Shown here one piece after another: positions 40,851 through 51,115 of a stretch of 64,000 nt of DNA (positions are counted from its first letter, which is position 1; each line of letters opens with the position of its first letter). The DNA is from Centropus unirufus (Eukaryota > Chordata > Aves > Cuculiformes > Centropidae). Location: assembly GCA_013397695.1 (NCBI GenBank), contig VYZI01000529.1:248001-312000 (forward strand), read 5' to 3'. Under the pieces are notes generated by a model. That model had not been told where the DNA came from, ran no database searches, and was given only the letters and a program-made list of their open reading frames with translations. The position numbers and the translations under genes were made by a program.

Positions 40851-43762
40851 GGTCTCGGAGGCCTGCAAAAGCAGGACAGAACCTTTAGCAGAAGGGGATT
40901 TAAAGCAGTGCAAATCAGTTGCAAAGCCTGAAGTGTAAGGGAAGTGACTATTGTCTTGGTATCAAAGCCCAAGATGGGAAACCACTTCTTTTTAGGTTTT
41001 CTCTAAGCACGAAATTTCCAGTTGTGAATGTTGATACAAGTTTTAGGTGCTGCCTAAACCACATTTGACAGGATTTCCTTCAGTTTAAAAGAGGAGAGTT
41101 ATTCCCTCCATCTCGAACCACTCAGTGTCTTTTGTGCCTCTTCAACACTGCCAGTTGCTCCGTGCTCTCTCCAGAACTTCCATAGGCGGGAGCTGCAATC
41201 GGTGCTCGGCTGCTTTTTCAAGATGAGCCTTGGCAGCAGAGCCCTCAGCGGAACGGAGAACTTCTTTAGCACCTCTCTGGGCTGAGTAGGTAGCATGGAG
41301 CAGACCTGGTATTGCTCCTGGCAGCTCCATTTGCAAGTGCAGTGTGTAAATACAGATAAAATTCTTTAGTGCAGCTTGATAGAGCCACCTCTGTGAAAAT
41401 GCATAAAGACTCTTACTGATTTATGCCTTTACTTAGTGAAGAGAATGGAGGTTAGTTGGAAATGCAGATTTGTACTCATCTTCTACTTTCCTCCTGCCCT
41501 GGTTCTCTGCATGAATTCATTATTTACTTGGAAGTTCTTATTGCAGCCATAAAAGAGGTTTGTTTGATCTCTTTGCCTTGATAAGGAAAAGGAGAGACAG
41601 CACAACATTTGCAGAATTTTGGAGCATGCATTTTCTGTCCTCATTGTTCTGCTGTGTATAAAATAAGTAGCTTTTGTGAATGGTGAAAAGCCTCCGTTTT
41701 CCATCTTGGTGGGCTCATAATTGGCATTTCTCATTATTAGGCTCCAATTTGTGAATTTTGATGGGATTTTATCCCTTGGAGAAACCGGATTCCTGATTCC
41801 CTGTAGACCCTTACAGCTCATTTGTCTCTGTTGTTGCCTGGGGTTGAGCTGATTTTTGTAGTGGTTTATCAAGATGTTACAATGTTTCCTTAATCCTATT
41901 TTCAGGAAGAAACAGTTCAGACTTCATTTTATTTCCTTGGCAAGGGACCAGTTTTAAATGAGGACGTGTATCCAGACAGCAGATGGTCCATAAGGTGCTG
42001 AGCAACAGCTGACTCAAGCCCTTCCTTAGGGTGACACATGCTTTCTCAGTTCCCACTTTTCTGGGTTGCATGGTAACTGAAAGGTCAGCCTTATTCCCTA
42101 AATAGTGGAAATCAAACGTAAGTTCGCAATACTGACTATTTTTCATTCATCAAATCCTTCAGGGCCCATTCATTGTTAGTGTACGTGTTGGGGCGTATCT
42201 TTAGTTTTCCATGATTGCTTTGTACAGCTGGGCGGATGTGCGATCCGCGCGTGGTTGAGCCAGATGAACACCCAAAGCTGTCCTGTTGGTCCAACAGACA
42301 ATTGCAGCTTGCTTGCAAGAGAGTGGAGTCTTCCAAATCCTTCTTTTTTTGCCATTGTTGTTGAAACAGCATAATTAGGTGTACAGGGAAATGTGGAAAA
42401 TAACCTTTAAAGGAAGGTAGAACTGGTGCTTTTCTACTGCTGCTCATGGGGCTTCTTATAGGTAGCACTAGATTCTCTGGAAAAAATGTAAAATAATTAG
42501 TTTCCTTTTCAGTCAGAAACTTAGTAATTGCTAGGATCAGTGAGAAGCAAGCTGAAACACTATAATCTATAATAAATAGCTCATTTTATCTGCTTTTACA
42601 GCAGTGTTTTCTGGTTGTGTATTGACTCGTGTCTTACCCTTTATAAAACATACAGCTGGTTAGAAATACACTTACCCCTTTGATGAAAAATTTGGTGGTT
42701 CTCTTTTTTCTTGTTCCAGACCAATGCATGTTTTTGTTTAGACATAAATTTGAAAATTTATGCGGGAGGCATCAATGTGTCCATTACCTTTGGCTGACAC
42801 GGGAGATATTGATGTATGGTCATGGTGGTGTTACATTTTTGATCAGTCACAGTGAGGAAAAAAATGAAACAAGTAAAAAGTCATTTTATGATGAAGTACA
42901 TGGATTATGCTTTCACCTTATTTCTATTCTCCATCGCAAATAATATCAACAAATAATAGCTGATTATCTTAGACCTAAAATTTGTTACACGGTGGCTCTG
43001 AAGTTCCTATCAGCCTGTAAAGCTGTGTTGGTAAATGCCATTGTGAGGCCTGATTGACTCAGCATGTCTGAATTCTTGGTCAGGCTTTGTGCCTGGAGCT
43101 TCATACGGCACAAGAGTGAAAAGCTACACGTGCTTAAGAGTGGCTATGGAATTAACACCATGTTTTGATCCCCAGCTATATCAGATATTTGCATCTAATT
43201 TTCTACTTCCCAAGACTCTTACTGTGTTCTCATTTTGTAGCTGTTGGGGGTACATTTTTTTCTCTCAGAATTCCAAGTAAAATGCTTCCCCAGCAAACGT
43301 AGCAGAGATCCTTAGAACAAAGAGTTTTCAAGACCTTTGGCATCCCATGGAAATACTGCTTCCCAGGGATGAGTTGGGGCCTGACAGAAGAGGTAAAAAC
43401 CAAACAGGGTTTTTATAAAAAGAATTACAGTGATCTAGGATTGTGACTTTTTAATTCTGCCAGTAATTGCCTGGACACTGCCCGCTTTATGCATTAACGT
43501 CTTCTTATATGCTTGAGGTCAACTCTTCAGTGTAACAACAAAAATTATTAATCCGCTGTTACTACACGTGGTTATGTGCCAGTTTCTGATGTTTCTGACT
43601 GACAGGTTCTTCCACATTGGTCACTGATGTGGAAATACGCTGTCCTGTTATTTGGCTGAAGCAGTGATTCCATCATCAGAAGTTGCTCAAAATACAGTTC
43701 AGTCCCATAATTAGTGGGAGAGGAGACCCCATGTCCCTGTATTTTCTTGTGTCCTATCATCT
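40851..43762. other. Unique non-coding sequence
   Basis: Nearly 3 kb with no recognised gene or repeat. Minus-strand frames at 41,483-41,872 and 42,136-42,468 (129 and 110 codons) resemble no family, have no signal peptide or domain, and are not flanked by convincing splice sites. Confidence 0.5.
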
Positions 43763-43783
43763 AGAAAGAAAGAAAGAAAGAAG
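43763..43783. repeat. (GAAA)n microsatellite
   Basis: About five 'agaa' units directly abut the truncated 5' end of a CR1 copy. The tract may have preceded the insertion or have expanded afterwards. Confidence 0.9.
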
Positions 43784-44002
43784 GATATCTAGGAGGAACT
43801 CCTTCACAAGGAGGGTGGTGAGTCACTGAAACGTGTTGCCCTGGGAGGCTGTGGATGCCACTTCCCTGGATGTGTCCAGGCCAGGCTGGATGGAGCCTTG
43901 AGCAGCCCAAGTCCAGCCGGAGGTGTCTCTGCACGTGGCGGGGGGTGTGGAACGAGATGATCTTTAAGGTCCCTTCCAACCCAAAACTTCTACGAGTCTA
44001 CA
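43784..44002 (+). mobile_element. CR1 LINE 3' end fragment
   Basis: Sense CR1: 'aggaggaactccttcacaag', 'gagggtggtgagtcactg', 'tgtggatgccacttccctgg', 'aggccaggctggatggagcc' and 'tttaaggtcccttccaaccc'. The tail is 'tacgagtctacaat', a diverged form of the CR1 octamers. It starts immediately after the GAAA microsatellite, showing 5' truncation. Confidence 0.93.
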
Positions 44003-45124
44003 ATCTACACCATGTTTTGAAATTCATAAATAGCTTGGTTTATTATTACAATAAAGACCTGGAAGTGGCTGAAGAACAGTTGGTGATCCTAATAAGTTCT
44101 CTTGCTTTCTGCTGCTTGTGGTAATGAAGACCATGTTTTCCCTAAGTCCTTCTGTCTGTGGGCTTTAAAGAGCAACAATGAAAAATACACTTTCCAGAAT
44201 TTGCAAAGGCTTTCAGGGCACACATCATGCTTTTCTTGTGCTGTCTATTCTAGCCCTTTATACTTTGGTAAAGATATATTATAAGATTCCTTTTTACATA
44301 TTCTTTCCTTGTAAAGACCTTTAACAAAGGAATTAAAAAGTTCGTAGGCCTCACATGACGCCGGTCCGGCTTGCCTTCCCTGCTCACCCTCTCTTCGGTG
44401 CTGCTGTACTCGAGCCAACACCCATATCCACTAAAGCCGGGGTGCGCCGCAGGTCAGGGTCCCAGACACTGCGCTGCAGAATGTATTTTTCCAGCAGATT
44501 TGGATTTGCCTGGCTGGCTTCTCAGCTGGCCTTGGCTCAAGCATTTTGGCTGGCTCCGCTGCTGGCGGCTGTCCTGACTCCCCGGGGGTCTGCTGACGGG
44601 GTCAGCTCGCTCCTTGAGATCCCGTTTGCCTTTTGAACTACGCTCACATCGAAAACAGCTCACAGTCACGCCAAACACGTGGTCAGGTGAACTGTGGCTA
44701 ATGCTGGTGGGATTAGATGGAAAGAGAGAGAAGAGCAGTCAGATCCTTGCAGGTGGTGCGCGTGTCGGTGTGGTCTGACGGTGCCACTTCTGCTCTAGCC
44801 GGGACTCCTGGGCTTCCCTTGGAGCGCCTGGCAGAGTTCTGGGCTTGGGCCCTGCTCTCAGCTTCCACCTTTGCGGTGCTAAAACGAACAGGAAGGCTTT
44901 TCAGAAGGCTGAGAGGAGCCCGTGACTGCTGGGTTACTGGCACCACTATCGCATGTTGGAAACCAGGAAAGAATTCTCCTGCTGTAACAAGTCGTAAATA
45001 GTTGGCAGCCGCTATAGAAGCAGATCGTGTGACATCCAGATTCGGACAGATTTTCTTGCTAAAAAACGCCCACGGCCCCATGTACCCTGTACAATACCTG
45101 TAGCCGTACATCAGATTTTTCCTG
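44003..45124. other. Non-coding sequence with rising GC
   Basis: AT-rich until about 44,340, then GC rises toward the CpG island. The minus-strand frame 44,713-45,156 (147 codons) starts at the edge of the island and is among the longest frames outside CR1. I see no domain, membrane segment or family resemblance in it. Open frames on the plus strand overlap it, which argues for composition rather than coding. Confidence 0.4.
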
Positions 45125-45345
45125 GAGCACATTGAAGTTCCGAGGGCTGGACACACGGGTTAGATGTGAGTGTGTGAGCGCCGACAGAGCCCCCCGGGAG
45201 CCTCGCGCCGCGGCCGGCCGGGGCGTGCGCCCGGCTTTGTCCGTGGGCCTTTGCCTTCCAAGGGGCTGTCGGGCTGTCCGGAGGCTGCACGCGCGTCTGT
45301 GCTGCCGGCCTCCCTCCCGGCCTCCCTCCCGGCCTCCCTGAGGAG
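45125..45345. promoter_or_regulatory. CpG island, possible orphan promoter
   Basis: By hand count there are about 23 CpG in about 216 bases, with the core 'cgcgccgcggccggccgggg' near 45,204. This is much denser than anywhere else in the window. In vertebrates, unmethylated islands of this kind usually mark promoters or enhancers. No TATA box, initiator or exon could be assigned, so the transcribed strand is unknown. It contains a 12-base minisatellite at its right edge. It could also be a GC-rich repeat with no promoter activity. Confidence 0.5.
45305..45340. repeat. 12-base minisatellite, 3 copies
   Basis: Three near-perfect head-to-tail copies of 'ccggcctccctc', the last ending 'ctg'. The 12-base period keeps every reading frame open, which inflates the open frames around it. 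Confidence 0.95.
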
Positions 45346-46086
45346 TTGCCTCCTGGGTTTTGGTCTGTCGTAGGGACAGGTTGTATAAAGTCATGGGTCG
45401 AGAGCTGAAGGCCCGTTTTATTTCTGGAAACTGAGTGTGTATGAAAAAGCCTCACTGCCCCAAAGCAGTCACTGTGACTCGGGATTTGAAGTGCGCTACT
45501 AAAGCTGCCTCTAAGTTCCTTTTCTCCCTTGTGTACGGGGAGGGAAGGCCGTAAGCCAGGGGGTCATGGAGAATTCAGGATTCCCTGGGTCAGAAAGAGT
45601 GAGAGCGCATGACTTCTCGCTCCTGAAGTTGTAGCCCTTACCTAGGAGGGAGGCGATGGGTGAATAAAATCAACCGAACGGTCAAACTGGCTTGCTGCCT
45701 CATCCAACCACTTTAACTTCTCCCAAAACTTTAGAAACAAGTGCTTTTGTTTTTAACTGGGGGAAAGCTCATCAGCAAGAGAATCATTATAGTCACTCGC
45801 TTTAATTAATTACAAACCTAGGCAGAAATCATTCCATTGTGTTCTACAGTGGAAATGTCAAACTTAGACTTCCTCCAGCTATGCTGTTTGTTCCTGGGGG
45901 AAAAAGGCTTAATAATAGTATGACACTAAAAGGTTAATACAATTCTCAGAAAGTAATCTGTCAAAAACACAAAATAGTAAGCGAAGGCACATCAGAAAAC
46001 CAAAAATGGTCTTCATACTTTCCTTAAGGTGTCACTTACATAAGATATATTTATCATGAACTGTCTGTGAAAGTAATATTAGTAAT

Positions 46087-46133
46087 GTGTTCTTATTAGT
46101 GTATTAATAAGTGTTCTTAATTAGTGTATTAAC
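46087..46133. repeat. Tandem duplication, about 24-base unit
   Basis: 'gtgttcttattagtgtatta' (from 46,087) is followed head to tail by 'gtgttcttaattagtgtatt' (from 46,111), differing by one inserted A. It is a recent slippage-type duplication. Confidence 0.85.
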
Positions 46134-47575
46134 TGCTACAAATCTGTGTTTTTATATCATGTAAAGTTTTAATTTTAATTCTTTAAATTTCCTGCCTCCC
46201 GTGTATGTAATCTTGAATTAAATGTGGCATATGTTTCGGAGGAGAGCAGAAAACAGCTTGATCCCCAGTGGCAGAACTCTGGGTAAGTCAGGAGCAGACT
46301 GCCTGTTGTAGCAGCACAGCAAAGCTTTCTTGGTCTTCTCTCTTGTAATTCACATTTGTGTATTTTGCAGGAAGGTAAATGGAAAATAATTTGGTTATAG
46401 GAGAACTGACATCTGAAAAACTAAAGGGCTGATACTGTGAGGAATTTCTGATTAAAATCAGTGCTCTGGCCCTTACTGAAGCTCCTGCTTTGAAGTTGGC
46501 CTCATTCAGGTGTCATTCCATGTTTCTTTACATTAAGCACTACTTAAGTCTCTATCCTACAGATATTTTAATGCTCAATGTCAACTTAGAAGTAAATCAT
46601 GGCTTAAAGAAATTAAATTTTTCATCGAAGCTGGAGTGCAAGTTAATGAAGGAGCTGGGAAAGAACCCAAAACTCTGGATTTCTTCTGCACTCTTCTTAC
46701 AGGTCTGCATTATCAATACTGTAATGATTTAAAGCAGTGCAGAGGGAGCTGTCAGCCAGACTGAGCTATTGTGTAAATGGGTAAAATGAATTTGCATGGC
46801 TTGATACACTGAGGGGACGGATGGTTCAGTGATCAAACCCTTAAAATTGGAGAGGATGCGTTAGGGAGAAGTCAATGGCAATTATTATTCTTTCCGGTAC
46901 AGTATATGCTCGGAAAAATCTGTAGTCCCATGAATGAAAGCCTGCCCTGGCACCCTCCCCAGCTGGGGGTGGAGGTGGAACAAAAGGAAACTCTACATTT
47001 TATATGTTTGGAGAGCCACTACAAAGGCAGACAAATATTTTGCCTCTGACTGAGTAAGGTCTCAGCACGGCTCAAGTAATCTCTCAGGAATTAGAAGCTG
47101 TGCTGGAGAAATATAGGAACAACCCTGAGAGTGCAACTGGTCCCTTTTCAGGCCAATAATTTCCAAATTGTTGCATTAACCTTTTTACCTTTATCTAAAG
47201 GTCAGCAGAGGTAATGTGTTTGTGAACATCTCCTATAAAAATACTTCTTGTTAATGGCTCATTTTCCTCTCCTTAACATGGAATCCTAGTTGGAAACACC
47301 GAGTCATATGCTGGATAAAATCCTACTTCATATTCTCAACTCTCTGATCTTATTCCTTTCAATTTCTAAAGCTGTTCTGGAAAAGGTTTTACACTGTGTA
47401 AAATCAAAACTCATTAAGAATAAAAAGAACAGTCTTCAAGCATGCAACTTAATCTTTTTTTAATAATAAAGCTACAGCTAGCAAGGAACTACAGCCGAAT
47501 GGATCAAGAGTGAAATTCATTATCTTGAACAGTCTGATGCTTTGGGACTTCTCTTTGAGGGGCTAAATTTTCCAG

Positions 47576-47597
47576 AGATCTGCTACAGATCTGCTAC
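47576..47597. repeat. Tandem 11-mer duplication
   Basis: 'agatctgctac' occurs twice without mismatch, head to tail. Confidence 0.85.
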
Positions 47598-47661
47598 GGA
47601 ACTTGCTTTATGTGGTCCAGCTCTGGAAAAACACTGTTGGTTATGGGTGGCTTTTTTTAAC

Positions 47662-47674
47662 TTTTTTTTTTTTT
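47662..47674. repeat. Poly-T run (13 T)
   Basis: Thirteen T following 'aac' and ending in 'agtac'. Simple sequence. Confidence 0.9.
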
Positions 47675-48512
47675 AGTACAAGTGCTATTGATGGGAGACT
47701 CATAAATAGAGACTTGCCAGTTGCTTGTTCTTTAGAGCAGGTGAATGATTGCTCACCAGAAGTATGTTTAAAAGAACAAACAAGAACATGACTTAAATAT
47801 CAGTTATTCAAGTCATCCATTATGTGCTCAGCCAAAGTATTTTTTTCTTGCTTTGTTTTTCCATCTTTTTTTTTTCTCTTTCTCTCAACACTGGTGTTAT
47901 GCTGGGCAAGGGATAGCAGAGTTCCTGAGCATTATGCTCTCTGCTGCCTTTTGCTGCCAAGAAGCAGCCCCTCGCTCTCAAGTGCTGCAGCAGCTTGATC
48001 CATCTCCTAGCGATGCAACAGTGCCTGGTGGTTGCAGCATGGCACAACCTGCTTAACTCTTCTCCTTCTTAGTCCTTGATATCATTTAAACAACTATCTC
48101 AGTCTAGGGATGTTACAGAGTTCAAGTATCTGTGAAGGTATTGACAAAAGTCTGAAGAGAAGATAAATGCAAAATCTTAGCAAATAAAGAAATATTTTTC
48201 ATAGATTCCTTTAAATAGTCTACTTCCTTTGGAACTGCTGCTCTCTTCTCCTTTACTGGGTGTCAGCAATGGGAATATCTTCACTGGTTCTTGAGGTGAA
48301 CTGCACGTGGTCCTGCGAGTGCGCAGAAGTGTGCTTTGATGGACTGAAATACCTGGCTCCGGCAGGAGGAATTCATGGAGGACACAAGAGCGGTGGAGCC
48401 GTGAGACTGGGGCTCTTTTGGATAAAGCCAATCGCGGTCGCAGTGCGGGTGGAGGCGGTGGAGGCACGCTGGACGGCTCCTCCTCTAGGGTGCTGGTTGT
48501 TTGCTCTTCCAA

Positions 48513-48531
48513 GGCCTTTGCAGCAAAGGCC
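48513..48531. repeat. Perfect inverted repeat, 9-base arms
   Basis: 'ggcctttgc', one A, then 'gcaaaggcc'. The repeat sits at the start of a minus-strand open frame and beside a CpG-dense segment (48,385-48,480). Confidence 0.85.
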
Positions 48532-49585
48532 ATTTTTTCCCTATTGTATTTTGTAAATTACTACAGCCACGGGACTTTATTTATCACCCCTATCTCTAAC
48601 AGGTACTTAGTCTATAATCCAGCTTTAGATCCCCCCAAACCCCTGATTCAATTTACCTTATGGTCACCATAGCAACTGTGGTACTTGATATCAATAAGGC
48701 TAAGGAAGGAATTCCATTGTCTCAAGTGTTCATTCAAGGACTAAGAAAACCTTTCTAATAACAGAGAAGTGAGATTGCCAGCCAGGGGCCCATGACCCCA
48801 AGGAGTGGACATCCAGAGGGGAGAAGAGCAGGCTGGATGGGATAGAAGAGCTGATCTGAAATGCTAGGGAGAGACAGGAGGAGAAGAGACAAGGTGAAAC
48901 AATATAGCAGAAGGGAAATGGGAGCTCTTGTTGCACTTAATCAGATGAAAGTTAAAAATAATGCATCATTTCTATGCTGATGGGGAAATGGAAATAGGAG
49001 ATATTCCAGCAGGTCCTTCTCAAGGAGTAAGGCAAACCTAGGGGAGACAAAAGAAACAAAAGGGTTTGGGGAAAATTTCTAAATATGCCATGGGTTTTTT
49101 TTTCTCTCAGGCTGTTTTAGTTATCCAAGCCTTCTGCTTATCACCTCCTCCCTTTGCTGTCCGCCTTACTGAGCTGTAGTGTCCTCGGTTACAAATAACA
49201 GAATGCGGAATCGCTCATAGAGTATGGAACTGCGGTTTGCTGCTGCATTCTAAGCTAATACACAGCTCAGTCTAGTCTGTCTTCAACCACGCTGTAGTTT
49301 GTGTCCTGTAAGGAAACCTGCAAAGTTTAGAACACAGATTGGATTCCCAGAAATTAATATTATGATCCCTTGCATATGACACAGTCCTTAGAATTTCACA
49401 TGTGGTTGAACTGGCCTTTCTCAGACAGGCCTTGGTCTTGATTGAAGAACTTTGTGTGATGGAGACTTTGACACTTTCCTTAGAAACCTGTCTTTGCTGT
49501 TAAAAGTTCCCATTTTGCTTCTCATTTAAATACAGCTGACTGCCGGAATTCGATCTTGTTGTACTTTTGCAAAGTTCAAGGCATC

Positions 49586-49660
49586 NNNNNNNNNNNNNNN
49601 NNNNNNNNNNNNNNNNNNNNNNNNNNNNNNNNNNNNNNNNNNNNNNNNNNNNNNNNNNNN
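49586..49660. other. Assembly gap (75 N)
   Basis: Seventy-five undetermined bases. The right flank begins 'aaaattaattaatt', so the gap may hide an AT-rich or homopolymer tract. The true length may differ from the number of N. Confidence 0.98.
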
Positions 49661-50119
49661 AAAATTAATTAATTTCCTTATAAAATAATTTCTCCTTATA
49701 ATTCTGAAAGACTGCATTCAAATTGTTTCTTAGAGGGTTTTTTCCTGTGTTAAACTGAATAGATTGGGTTCTTTCAGATTTCTTATTAGGTACAGTTCCC
49801 TGAAGTTTAATTGGTAAAACTCTGTTTCAAACATGGATAATTCTTGCACTTAGACACAGTAGACAACATTCTAGTCCACGTATTAGAGCAGAAACAGATT
49901 TTTGAAGCAATCTGCTTCAAAAGGCCAAGCAGCAATATACGAGCCATGATTGTGGGTCTGGAGTAACTGAAATTTCACCATAATGTGGTGAAAGAAAGGC
50001 ATGTTTGAACCTGTTTCTGTACGTGACAGAATTATGCTGACAGCTCCTTCCAACGTGTGGCAGAATCCTCCGAGCAGCTGCATTGCTGCCATGGCCAGTC
50101 CCGGCCTCCGCCCCAGGGA

Positions 50120-50160
50120 CATCATCAACCATTCCTAACCATTCCATCATCAACCATTCC
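50120..50160. repeat. Direct repeat, 25-base period
   Basis: 'catcatcaaccattcc' occurs at 50,120-50,135 and again at 50,145-50,160, with 'taaccattc' between, giving about 1.6 copies of a 25-base unit. Confidence 0.85.
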
Positions 50161-50425
50161 CTCTCTGTGGAAAACATAGAGATCATGTTCAGCCCAGAAC
50201 AAAGGAAAACTGTTGGGAAACATAAGATCTGCACACATTTTTAAGTACTGCTATGAGGAGGATGGGACCAATCATTTTGATTAGGCAATACGGCCAGAGC
50301 AGAGAAAACTTAGGAAAAACTCTCCGAAAAGAGTTGATGCAGTCAGCTTCCAGGGCAGGGCACCGGCCCCATCCATGAGACAGTCAAAGCTAAGCCTGAC
50401 ACCCATCTTTTGGGGATAGTTTAGG

Positions 50426-50777
50426 TGTGGGAATTGGTTAATTAAGTTTAGGAGCAAGTCTTGGCATGTCTTGGGCTGAGAGCAGGCCTGAGAAAAAGTC
50501 TCTCTCCTAGCTGGAAAGAAACCTTGGGAATAGAAGGTAGAACAGTGAGAACATAGACCAGCGCGCCTTTTAGTCAGGGTTTGTTTACGGAGATGGCTTC
50601 CTCGTTATCAGCGGTCCTTAGATTGGAAGTTAACAGTGCGCAGTGCATCTGTGAGGAGGTGCTGCAAAGCTCTCGCTGTAGGCAGCTGCACCAGCTCCTC
50701 TGTTCGTACGGGTACGTCTGCTGAACCCATAATAAAAGGATTTCCAGTCACTGGGGTCCGTGTACCAATATTCCAGA
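50426..50777 (+). mobile_element. LTR-like element, copy 1 (candidate solo LTR)
   Basis: It begins 'tgtgggaattggttaatt' and contains 'ctgctgaaccc' followed by a poly-A signal 'aataaa' at 50,731-50,736. It ends about 40 bases later near 'tattccaga'. A second copy at 56,081 shares the same start, internal blocks ('ttggcatgt', 'ctgggaatagaa' versus 'ttgggaatagaa', 'gaacataga', 'cttcctc', 'tctgctgaacc', 'aaggattt', 'gtccgtg') and end. The 9-mer 'ggggatagt' flanks it at 50,412-50,420 and 50,781-50,789, slightly outside the apparent ends. A poly-A signal followed by a short end segment fits an endogenous retrovirus LTR. No retroviral gene is seen beside it. Family not assigned. Confidence 0.6.
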
Positions 50778-51115
50778 TTCGGGGATAGTGAGATCACTTC
50801 TATTGTGACGCACAATGATGGATTGGGTTGACGCAGCTGAGATTCCTTCCCAGCCGAACGATCCTGTGGTTCCCAGCCTGCCAGCACGTTCAGCTAGGCA
50901 CGCAGCTTCTCAAGCAGCTTTCCAGAAAAAAAATCTATTAATATAAAGTGTTAGCATATGCACATGTGTGTGCGCAACATCAGCACAGGGCAGCGAGTTC
51001 TGTGGCTGCTTGGGTTCTGCTTGCACCTGGCAGCCAGTGTTTGAAAGGCAGCTCCTGGCTGGCACGGCACAGGTTCCTGCAGCTTCAGCTGTGCCCCTGC
51101 GACTGTGGCCCCAGG

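Larger units (their letters stand above)
45346..50425. other. Unique non-coding sequence with assembly gap
   Basis: About 5 kb with no supported gene. Small tandem duplications, a T-run (47,662-47,674), a hairpin and the N gap are listed separately. The minus-strand frame 48,177-48,533 (118 codons) is discussed as a finding but is not supported enough to call a gene. Confidence 0.5.

Noticed and set aside
44713..45156. 147-codon minus-strand frame beside the CpG island
   Set aside because: No domain or family resemblance, overlapping plus-strand frames, and GC-driven lack of stop codons. Kept only as context for the island.
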